Shown: positions 35,730 through 42,036 of the stretch, in pieces
Layout: the number at the start of each line of letters is the position of its first letter
How positions within the stretch are numbered: the stretch's first letter is position 1
Assembly: GCA_022768065.1 (NCBI GenBank)
Contig: JALELS010000026.1
Location: 72,961-114,996, forward strand
Source: Ruminococcus sp.
GTDB taxonomy: Bacteria; Bacillota; Clostridia; Oscillospirales; Acutalibacteraceae
Direction of reading: 5' to 3'
Length of the DNA: 42,036 bases
Program-made: the position numbers and the translations under genes
Notes under the pieces: generated by a model
Seen by the model: the letters and a program-made list of their open reading frames with translations, nothing else
Database searches by the model: none
Told to the model about the DNA's origin: nothing

Positions 35730-37514
35730 TTATCTTTTAACTATCGCGCCGAATTTGCAGGTCTGCATACAGACGCCGCATTTGACGCAAAGCGATTTGT
35801 TGATTGTATGGGCTTCTTTGACGTTGCCGCTTATAGCGCCAACAGGGCATTTTCTCGCACAGGCGGTACAGCCGCGGCATCTGTCCTCAAGTATCTCATA
35901 AGACAACAGTGCCTTGCAAACGCCTGCCGGACATTTTTTGTCAACAACGTGAGCCTCATACTCGTTACGGAAAAATTTGAGTGTGGCAAGCACGGGGTTC
36001 GGTGCCGTCTGACCGAGTCCGCAAAGTGAATTTGCCTTGATGTAATGACACAGATCTTCGAGCTTGTCGAGGTCCCGGAGCGTTGCGTTGCCCGACGTTA
36101 TCTTTTCGAGCATTTCGAGCAGACGCTTTGTGCCCACACGGCACGGCGTACATTTGCCGCAGGATTCGTCTACGGTAAAGTTGAGGAAGAACTTTGCAAT
36201 ATCCACCATACAGTCGTCCTCATCCATTACTATGAGTCCGCCCGAGCCCATCATACAGCCTATGGCTGTAAGGTTATCGTAGTCAATTGGGGTATCCATA
36301 AGCGAAGCCGGTATGCAGCCGCCCGAGGGGCCGCCCGTCTGAGCCGCCTTGAACTTTTTGCCGCCGGGTATACCGCCGCCTATCTCCTCTACAATTTCGC
36401 GGAGAGTTGTGCCCATGGGTATTTCTACAAGTCCCGTATTTTTGATTTTGCCGCCGAGAGCGAACACCTTTGTTCCCTTTGAACGCTCGGTTCCCATTGA
36501 GGCGAACCAATCCGCTCCGTTAAGTATTATCTGAGCGACATTCGCAAAGGTTTCAACGTTATTTTCCGTGGTCGGCTTTCCGAAAAGGCCCTTGACCGCA
36601 GGGTACGGGGGTCTCGGTCGCGGCTCGCCGCGGTTGCCCTCTATTGACGTCATAAGCGCCGTCTCCTCGCCGCAGACAAACGCGCCGGCTCCGAGGCGTA
36701 TATGAAGGTCAAAATCAAATCCGCTGTCGAATATGTTTTTTCCGAGCAGGCCGTATTCCCTCGCCTGCCCTATCGCTATTTCAAGGCGTTTTACGGCAAT
36801 CGGGTATTCGGCTCTTACATATATGTAGCCCTCGCTCGCGCCCGTGGCATAACCGCATATCGCCATGGCTTCAATTATGCAGTGCGGGTCGCCCTCAAGC
36901 ACCGAACGGTCCATAAACGCACCCGGGTCACCCTCGTCGGCGTTGCAGACAACATATTTTTGATCGGATTTCTGCGCCGCGGTGAAACTCCACTTTTTGC
37001 CCGTGGGGAATCCTCCGCCGCCTCTGCCCCTGAGTCCCGACTCGGAAATAATGTCTATAACCTGCTCCGGAGTGTATTCGGAGAGACACTTTGCGAGAGC
37101 CGCGTAGCCGTCGTACGCTATATATTCGTCTATGTTTTCGGGGTCGATAACACCGCAGTTGCGAAGTGCGACGCGGTGCTGTTTTTTGTAGAAATCCGTC
37201 TCCTTGAGCGACTTTATGTCGTCCATGGTGAACTCCTCAAACAGCAGTCTTTTAACTATTCTGCCCTTTAAGAGGTGTTCCTCCACAATTTCGGGAACGT
37301 CCTCGGGTTTTACAAGCGAATAGTAGCTGCCCTCGGGGTAAACCACCATTATTGGGCCGCGCGCGCAAAGTCCGAAACAGCCTGTTCTGACGACCTTTAC
37401 CTCATTTTCAAGACCGTGTTTTTTGATTTCGGCTTCGAGCGCTTCAATTATAGCGGCGCTGTTTGAAGAGGTACAGCCGGTACCGCCGCAAACGAGCACA
37501 TGTGAACGATACAT
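35730..37514 (-). CDS. hydB: NADH-oxidising flavin subunit of the bifurcating hydrogenase (NuoF-like)
   Basis: 594-aa subunit where NADH is oxidised and, in studied complexes, electrons are split or merged. An N-terminal thioredoxin-like [2Fe-2S] domain (C9, C14, C46, C50) leads into the NuoF core, with the FMN/NADH loop GLRGRGGGGFPTGKKW and the NADEGDPGAFMDR region. ESCGKCTPCRVG gives the [4Fe-4S] N3 cluster. The C-terminal ferredoxin part with CRGCTACARKCPVGAI and CVKCGVCMQTCKFGAI is typical of HydB and absent from Complex I NuoF. It is packed between hydD and hydA. Confidence 0.96.
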   Translation of the reverse strand: MYRSHVLVCGGTGCTSSNSAAIIEALEAEIKKHGLENEVKVVRTGCFGLCARGPIMVVYPEGSYYSLVKPEDVPEIVEEHLLKGRIVKRLLFEEFTMDDIKSLKETDFYKKQHRVALRNCGVIDPENIDEYIAYDGYAALAKCLSEYTPEQVIDIISESGLRGRGGGGFPTGKKWSFTAAQKSDQKYVVCNADEGDPGAFMDRSVLEGDPHCIIEAMAICGYATGASEGYIYVRAEYPIAVKRLEIAIGQAREYGLLGKNIFDSGFDFDLHIRLGAGAFVCGEETALMTSIEGNRGEPRPRPPYPAVKGLFGKPTTENNVETFANVAQIILNGADWFASMGTERSKGTKVFALGGKIKNTGLVEIPMGTTLREIVEEIGGGIPGGKKFKAAQTGGPSGGCIPASLMDTPIDYDNLTAIGCMMGSGGLIVMDEDDCMVDIAKFFLNFTVDESCGKCTPCRVGTKRLLEMLEKITSGNATLRDLDKLEDLCHYIKANSLCGLGQTAPNPVLATLKFFRNEYEAHVVDKKCPAGVCKALLSYEILEDRCRGCTACARKCPVGAISGNVKEAHTINKSLCVKCGVCMQTCKFGAIVKR

Positions 37515-37526
37515 CGTTTTACCTCC

Positions 37527-37901
37527 TTAATCTTCAACTGCTCCGACCGTAAATTCCGCAACGGGGTTTCCGTTTACGATATGGTCGTTTACAACTCTTA
37601 CTGCTTTTTCGGGCGTCATTTTGACATATGTAACCTTTTCTTTGCCGGGCTCGGTCACCTCAACTATGGGCTCATACCTGCACATTCCTATGCAGCCGGT
37701 TTGCAGTACGGACACGCCCTTTATGTCTCTTTTTGCTATCTCGTCAACAAAAGCGTTCATTACGGGTCTTGCCCCGGCGGCTATACCGCAGGTCGCCATA
37801 CCCACGACTATTCTTATTTTTGAGTCGCCGGTATCTTCGCGTACCGTCATATTTTTCCGCGTTTTGTCTCTTATTGCCATCAATTCTTCTATACTTTTCA
37901 T
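37527..37901 (-). CDS. hydD: Thioredoxin-like [2Fe-2S] ferredoxin subunit (HydD-like)
   Basis: 124-aa small subunit. Cysteines C38 (GMATCGIAAGAR), C70 and C74 (TGCIGMCRYEP) are seen. The second cysteine of the usual first pair is missing, as I recall for this subfamily, so cluster binding would need another ligand or may be lost. Encoded between the ATP-binding protein and hydB, as in Acetobacterium woodii hydCEDBA (family knowledge). It overlaps the upstream gene by 4 bp. Its role in the complex is not settled. Confidence 0.85.
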   Translation of the reverse strand: MKSIEELMAIRDKTRKNMTVREDTGDSKIRIVVGMATCGIAAGARPVMNAFVDEIAKRDIKGVSVLQTGCIGMCRYEPIVEVTEPGKEKVTYVKMTPEKAVRVVNDHIVNGNPVAEFTVGAVED

Positions 37902-38452
37902 TTATTGTTTCCTCCGCTGAATTTTTCCGTATTTTCGGTCAGATATTCGCGCATCCATTCTCTGACTTCGGGCGACTCCATGGGCACATCGCCGAGGATT
38001 TCCCGAATTTTGCGCGACTCGAATGTAAAAGAGTCGTTGTTGCCGTGTTCCTTAAAAACTATATTTACTTTCGGATTTGACACGCATAAAAGCTCTACCG
38101 TGGACGCTATATCGCCGAGCGGCACAAAGTCCACGCTGTCGGTTTTAAACACGGCGGTTAAGGTTGTTCCCTTTCCGAGAACGGACGAAATTTCAAATGA
38201 GCCTCCGCTCATCTCCGCCGCCATTTTAAAAAGCGGAACTCCGAGCCCGACCTTGCGCGTGGTGCGCGTTGTATAAAACGGGTCGGTAACGTTTTTAACC
38301 TGCTCTTTTGTCATACCGCAGCCGTTGTCGGAAACGATAACGGTAAGCGTATTTTCCCTTTCCGAAAAGGCAACGTCGATTTCAACCGTGTCGGCGCCCG
38401 CCTTCAATGAATTTTCGGCGACGTCGAGAATATTTAACGAAATTTCTCTCAT
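37898..38452 (-). CDS. GHKL ATP-binding protein in the hydrogenase operon (HydE position)
   Basis: 184-aa protein made of one GHKL (histidine-kinase-like) ATPase domain: N-box around N14 (LDVAENSLKAGA), G1 DNGCGM at 42-47, F-box DPFYTTRTT and G2 GLGVPLF at 69-75. There is no phospho-acceptor helix, sensor or membrane segment, so it is not a complete histidine kinase. It looks closer to the anti-sigma type (SpoIIAB/RsbW) or an accessory kinase. ATG38452 overlaps the hydC stop by one base; the reverse-end overlap with hydD is 4 bp. It sits at the place called hydE in A. woodii. Its function in the complex or its control is unknown. Confidence 0.85.
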   Translation of the reverse strand: MREISLNILDVAENSLKAGADTVEIDVAFSERENTLTVIVSDNGCGMTKEQVKNVTDPFYTTRTTRKVGLGVPLFKMAAEMSGGSFEISSVLGKGTTLTAVFKTDSVDFVPLGDIASTVELLCVSNPKVNIVFKEHGNNDSFTFESRKIREILGDVPMESPEVREWMREYLTENTEKFSGGNNK

Positions 38453-38949
38453 CACGCACCGTATTTTGCGAGTATTCCGGGAACGTCCTCGGGGACGAGC
38501 TTGCCGAATACCTCGTCGTTTACCGTCATAACGGGCGCCAAGCCGCACGCACCTATACAGCGGCACGCCTCAAGCGAAAATCTGCCGTCGGGGGTACATT
38601 CGCCCGGACCTATGCCGAGTATTTCGGTTATTTTGTCGAGAATTTTTTGCGAACCCTTTACATAGCACGCGGTTCCGAGGCAAACCGAAATATTGACTTC
38701 GCCCTTCGGCGACAGCGAAAACTGCGCGTAAAAGGTTGATACTCCATAGACCTTTTCAAGCGGAACATCCATACCCTCGGCTATCATAACCTGCACTTCA
38801 TACGGGAGATAACCGTATATATCCTGTGCCTGCTGCATAACGTACATCAAAAGGCTTTTGTCGTGCTTGCTTTCTTCAATTACCTTTTTGAGCTTTTCCT
38901 CCTGCTCCTTTGTACCCTTAAACGGTATGTTGCTTACTTTTTTAAGCAT
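38452..38949 (-). CDS. hydC: NuoE-like [2Fe-2S] subunit of the bifurcating hydrogenase
   Basis: 165-aa subunit that works with HydB. Helical N-terminal part, then a thioredoxin-like domain with C90 and C95 (SVCLGTACYVKG) and C131 and C135 (CRCIGACGLAPV). The sequence VYGVSTFYAQFSLSPKGE is typical of NuoE. ATG38949 has AGGAGG 10 nt upstream. First gene of the operon, coupled to the next by TGATG. Confidence 0.96.
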   Translation of the reverse strand: MLKKVSNIPFKGTKEQEEKLKKVIEESKHDKSLLMYVMQQAQDIYGYLPYEVQVMIAEGMDVPLEKVYGVSTFYAQFSLSPKGEVNISVCLGTACYVKGSQKILDKITEILGIGPGECTPDGRFSLEACRCIGACGLAPVMTVNDEVFGKLVPEDVPGILAKYGA

Positions 38950-39012
38950 TCGGGTTTTTCCTCCTTGCATCCGTAAAGCGAAAAGCGCAACTTTTCACTT
39001 ATAAATTAGACA

Positions 39013-39030
39013 TTGTCAACATTATAACAG
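39013..39030 (-). promoter_or_regulatory. Possible hyd operon promoter -10 with a Rex-like site
   Basis: TTGTCAA-N4-ATAACAG (39013-39030) resembles the redox repressor Rex operator TTGTTAA-N4-TTAACAA at 11 of 14 arm bases, and overlaps a minus-strand -10 hexamer TATAAT (39026-39021). No convincing -35 is visible. It fits an NADH-sensing control of hydrogenase but is weak. The rest of 39031-39372 is A/T-rich with no gene. Confidence 0.4.
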
Positions 39031-39372
39031 ACCGATTCGCAAAAATCCATTATTTTTTACAAAAATATATCAGTATTTGAATATCGATTGCGCAAATTAT
39101 ACAACTTGTTATGCTGCCCTGCCTTTTTTCGTTGCTCCGATAACGTCAAAAAACAATCCGGAAAAAGCCGTTTTCGGCACGGGAACAGTATAATTATTCA
39201 TTTTTATGTTATTTACGCGCCGTTTTTTCACATTTTGCACCGTTTTTTGAATTTATTTGGTGAATTTCTTTTCACTTTTTTCAAAAAAGCCTTGTAAACA
39301 TACATAATACTGTGATAAAATAAATTTTACATATTATAATACATTTAAATTTTGATAAAACAGGTGAAGAAA

Positions 39373-40032
39373 ATGGATCTTCGCGCGCATCACAAGCCGA
39401 CCTTTGATAACATCTCGGCTGAAAAGAGGAACAGAATCCTCGACGCCGCGACAAAAGAATTCGCCGTAAACGGCTTTGAAAACGGCAATATAGGCACCAT
39501 TGCGAAAAAAGCGGGAGTCAGCGTCGGCTCGCTTTACAAGTACTTTGAAAACAAGCAGGACCTTTTTTTGACGGTCGTTCAGCACAGCATTTCGCAGATG
39601 GAAGAGCTTTTAAACGTGCTCGCGGTAAGCGACGAGGACGTACTCGTAAAGGTGGAAAAAATTATACGCACAATACAGTCGTCTTCGCGTGAAAGCTCAG
39701 TGCTTTTAAAGCTTTACAACGCAATGACCGCGGAAAACAATCCGCGTTTTGCCTCTCAATTCGCATACGAAATGGAATCCATGACGTCGCGCATCTACCG
39801 CACCGCCATAGAAGAGGGCAAAAAGAACGGCGATGTACGAGACGACATCGACTCCGCCTTTGCCGCGTTTATGCTCGATAACCTTTTTATGTCGCTTCAG
39901 TTTTCATATTCCTGCGACTACTACAAAGAGAGGTTTAAAATATATGTCGGGAACGATATTGAATCCCGCGATGAATTTGTCGTTGAGCAGAGCTTGAAAT
40001 TTATAAAGTCTGCATTTAAAAATAAATCATAA
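39373..40032 (+). CDS. TetR/AcrR-family transcriptional regulator
   Basis: 219-aa regulator. Canonical TetR helix-turn-helix: EKRNRILDAATKEFAVNGFENGNIGTIAKKAGVSVGSLYKYFENKQDLFL, then an all-helical ligand domain. ATG39373 has AGGTGA 5 nt upstream. It lies 21 nt before the sugar kinase gene and is probably co-transcribed, so the kinase or its pathway is the likely target. Upstream, TTGTAA-N18-TAAAAT (about 39293-39322) is a possible promoter in a very A/T-rich stretch. The ligand is unknown. Confidence 0.92.
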   Translation: MDLRAHHKPTFDNISAEKRNRILDAATKEFAVNGFENGNIGTIAKKAGVSVGSLYKYFENKQDLFLTVVQHSISQMEELLNVLAVSDEDVLVKVEKIIRTIQSSSRESSVLLKLYNAMTAENNPRFASQFAYEMESMTSRIYRTAIEEGKKNGDVRDDIDSAFAAFMLDNLFMSLQFSYSCDYYKERFKIYVGNDIESRDEFVVEQSLKFIKSAFKNKS

Positions 40033-40053
40033 CCATTTGGGAGGTTTTTGTTT

Positions 40054-41667
40054 ATGGGAAATCCGGTATATGTAATTGCCTATGACGTGGGAACTACGGG
40101 AGTTAAAACCTGTCTGTTTTCTATCACGGACAAAATCAGCTTGCTTGAGGCCGCAAGCGAGGGGTACAACCTCTATGTTTATCCCGACGGCGGAGCCGAG
40201 CAGGATCCCGACGAGTGGTGGGAGGCAATGCGTACCAGCACCCACACAGTAATGAAAAAAGCCAAAATCAAAAAGAGCGATATATCGGGTATCTCGTTCT
40301 GCTCGCAGATGCAGGCTCTTGTTCTTGTTGACAAAGAGGGCAACGCCGTAAGACGCGCCATGAGCTATATGGATCAGCGTGCGAGAGAAGAGCTTAAAAA
40401 GGGTATTGCTTACGGTCCGCAGATAGCCGGCGCAAACATACCGAAGCTTTTAAAGGCTCTTAAAATCACGGGCGCCGTTGCAGCGTCGGTAAAAGACCCG
40501 GTATGGAAATACAAATGGGTTGAGGCTCACGAGCCCGACGTATTCAACAAAGCTTACAAATGGCTTGACGTTAAAGAATATCTCATAGGCCGTATGACAG
40601 GCGAATTTGTTATGACTCAGGACTCAGCCTTCGCCTCAATGCTCTATGATATACATAAGAAGTGCTGGAGCGAGGAAATGTGCAAAATCTACGGCATAAA
40701 CCCGAAGCACCTCGCAAAGATAGTTAAATGCACCGACAAGGTTGGCGAGCTCTCAAAGAAAGCTGCCGACGAGCTTGAACTCGAACCCGGCACCGCGGTA
40801 TTCGGCGGCGGCGGAGACGCATCGCTTATCGGCGTTGGTGCAGGCTCGGTTGACCTCGGCGACACACACGTTTATTCCGGCACATCGGGCTGGGTATCAA
40901 CCGTGGTTGACAAGAGCGTTGTAGACACCTCAGCCATGATAGCCGCAATAGTCGGCGCACGCGACGGCTACTACAATTATTTTGCAGAGCTTGAGACTGC
41001 CGCAAAGTGCGTTGAGTGGGTTAAAGACCACCTGGCTCTCGACGAAATTGACATATACCTCGACAAGAGCAAAAACTTAAAGCACGGCAAGGCAGATCAG
41101 GAAGTTATTTACACCAACCTTTATGACTATATGATGGCAGTTGTAAACACGGTACCCGCAGGCTCAAACGGCGTTGTATTTACTCCGTGGCTCCACGGCA
41201 ACCGCTGCCCCTTTGAGGACCCGAATTCACGCGGTATGTTCTTTAACATCAGCCTTGAAACCGGCAAATCCGAAATGATAAGAGCCGTTGTAGAGGGCGT
41301 TTGCTTCCATATGCGCTGGCTCCTTGAGACAGAGGCGAAGAAGGTAAGCACCTCGAACACAGTTCGTTTCGTAGGCGGCGGCGCTCTCAACGACGTTACC
41401 TGCCAGATACTCGCAGACTGCACGGGCAGAACCGTTGAAACCGTTGACAGTCCGCAGAACATCGGCGCTGTCGGCGCGGCGGTAACAATAGCCGTCGGCA
41501 CGGGTCTTATCAAAGATATCGGCGAAGCGAAAAAGCTTATCCCCGCGGCTAAGGTATTTAAGCCGAACCCGGCACTCAAACCCATTTACGACAGAAACTA
41601 TAAGGTTTACACGAACCTCTACAAAGCGAACAAAGAAAACTTCGCTATCCTCAACGGAGACGAATAA
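40054..41667 (+). CDS. FGGY-family carbohydrate kinase (xylulokinase-like)
   Basis: 537-aa two-domain sugar kinase of the actin/hexokinase superfamily. N-terminal phosphate 1 motif AYDVGTTGVKTCLF (about 7-20), SGISFCSQMQALVLVD and DQRAREE substrate-side segments. The C-terminal domain has GGGGDASLIGVGAG, YSGTSGWVST, and the FGGY signature region VRFVGGGALNDVTCQILADCTGR. At 537 aa it is slightly longer than XylB (about 485-500). No isomerase, aldolase or transporter is adjacent, so the sugar cannot be assigned. GGGAGG lies 9 nt before ATG40054. Confidence 0.93.
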   Translation: MGNPVYVIAYDVGTTGVKTCLFSITDKISLLEAASEGYNLYVYPDGGAEQDPDEWWEAMRTSTHTVMKKAKIKKSDISGISFCSQMQALVLVDKEGNAVRRAMSYMDQRAREELKKGIAYGPQIAGANIPKLLKALKITGAVAASVKDPVWKYKWVEAHEPDVFNKAYKWLDVKEYLIGRMTGEFVMTQDSAFASMLYDIHKKCWSEEMCKIYGINPKHLAKIVKCTDKVGELSKKAADELELEPGTAVFGGGGDASLIGVGAGSVDLGDTHVYSGTSGWVSTVVDKSVVDTSAMIAAIVGARDGYYNYFAELETAAKCVEWVKDHLALDEIDIYLDKSKNLKHGKADQEVIYTNLYDYMMAVVNTVPAGSNGVVFTPWLHGNRCPFEDPNSRGMFFNISLETGKSEMIRAVVEGVCFHMRWLLETEAKKVSTSNTVRFVGGGALNDVTCQILADCTGRTVETVDSPQNIGAVGAAVTIAVGTGLIKDIGEAKKLIPAAKVFKPNPALKPIYDRNYKVYTNLYKANKENFAILNGDE

Positions 41668-41710
41668 TAAACCGCATAAATAAAAGGCACTCAAAAGGGG
41701 TGTCCGTCAT

Positions 41711-41748
41711 AAAGAAAGTGGATGAGTTTTCACTCATCCACTTTCTTT
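41711..41748. terminator. Long hairpin terminator after the sugar kinase gene
   Basis: Perfect 17-bp inverted repeat with a 4-nt loop (41711-41727, 41732-41748), between convergent genes. Its A/T-rich outer pairs can serve in either direction, though the T-tract is short. Confidence 0.75.
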
Positions 41749-41772
41749 GTAATATCTGCAAAATAACAATTA

Positions 41773-42036
41773 TCAATAGAGTTCTTCAATGAAATTGAAA
41801 ATACGTTGCGTTGCCAACTCATCTTTTGACATTTTTCTCAATTCATCAGCGGTTATCCATTTATAATCCGATGTCTCTCCTTCTTGTAATACAATACTAT
41901 CCTTATCTACATCCGTAATACAAAGATACTCCACATAAAACGATTTATGTTCGTGGTGGAGCACCCTTCCTATTTCGACTAAATTATCAGAGATAATTCC
42001 CGTTTCTTCACGAAGTTCCCTACAGGCACACAACAA
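41773..42036 (-). CDS. Nudix hydrolase, C-terminal part (gene runs off the right edge)
   Basis: 87 residues of a Nudix-fold hydrolase; the frame is open at the right edge, so the N-terminus is missing. The end of the Nudix box is visible as CRELREETGI (the REUXEEXGU half). Then come the strands EIGRVLHHEHKSFYVEYLCIT and the acidic DKDSIVLQEGETSDYKWI segment, and a helix LATQRIFNFIEELY. Substrates of such small enzymes range from oxidised nucleotides to sugar nucleotides, and none can be chosen here. Composition is more A/T-rich than the rest of the window, hinting at a different origin. Confidence 0.88.
   Translation of the reverse strand: MLCACRELREETGIISDNLVEIGRVLHHEHKSFYVEYLCITDVDKDSIVLQEGETSDYKWITADELRKMSKDELATQRIFNFIEELY

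Overview
The window reads as chromosomal DNA from a strictly anaerobic, endospore-lineage Firmicute of class Clostridia, most likely an Oscillospirales (Ruminococcaceae-like) gut bacterium. The basis is gene content: single-chain glycyl-tRNA synthetase, PolC-type replicase, a Gram-positive LexA with CGAAC-N4-GTTCG boxes, a V/A-type ATPase, an NADH-linked electron-bifurcating [FeFe] hydrogenase, a GGGtGRT-family operon, and short dispersed intergenic repeats of the kind common in these genomes. The assignment is inference; there is no rRNA gene in the window.

Layout. 1-1.5 kb (+): end of glyQS and a lipid kinase. 1.5-10.7 kb (-): a nine-gene Na+-type V-ATPase operon (G/H-I-K-E-C-F-A-B-D), interrupted between F and A by imperfect 117-bp tandem repeats. 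10.8-12.7 kb (+): a TetR regulator translationally coupled to a CDF metal exporter. 12.8-14 kb (+): long-form prs. 14.1-15.7 kb (-): glnA with a terminator-like hairpin in its leader. 15.7-26.7 kb (-): the conserved pyrH-frr-uppS-cdsA-dxr-rseP-ispG-polC cluster (nucleotide, translation, isoprenoid and phospholipid synthesis, replication), with MITE-like elements at the 3' ends of frr and rseP. PolC has no 3'-5' exonuclease insert. 26.8-27.5 kb (-): a SpoIIQ-like M23 protein. About 27.7-27.8 kb (-): a probable new small RNA. 27.9-29.8 kb (+): lexA, an acetyltransferase and a LexA-box-controlled 76-aa protein. 29.9-31.7 kb (+): the Fe-S scaffold-like/GGGtGRT pair. 31.7-33 kb (-): MarR regulator and a membrane protein. 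33-33.9 kb: a 10-bp-periodic CACA array and a small unknown gene (+). 33.9-39 kb (-): bifurcating hydrogenase operon hydC-hydE-hydD-hydB-hydA. 39.3-41.7 kb (+): TetR and an FGGY sugar kinase. The window ends inside a Nudix gene (-).

Working together. The hydrogenase removes NADH and ferredoxin electrons as H2 during fermentation. The V-ATPase, whose c-subunit keeps the sodium ligands known from Enterococcus hirae, couples ATP to a sodium gradient. GlnA and Prs feed nitrogen and nucleotide synthesis. The dxr/ispG/uppS/cdsA genes supply isoprenoid and phospholipid precursors for the envelope.

The best candidates for undescribed biology are the exonuclease-less PolC, the divergent C-rich sRNA beside lexA, the SOS-controlled 76-aa protein, the helical-phase CACA array, and the stop-codon-abutting palindromic repeats.
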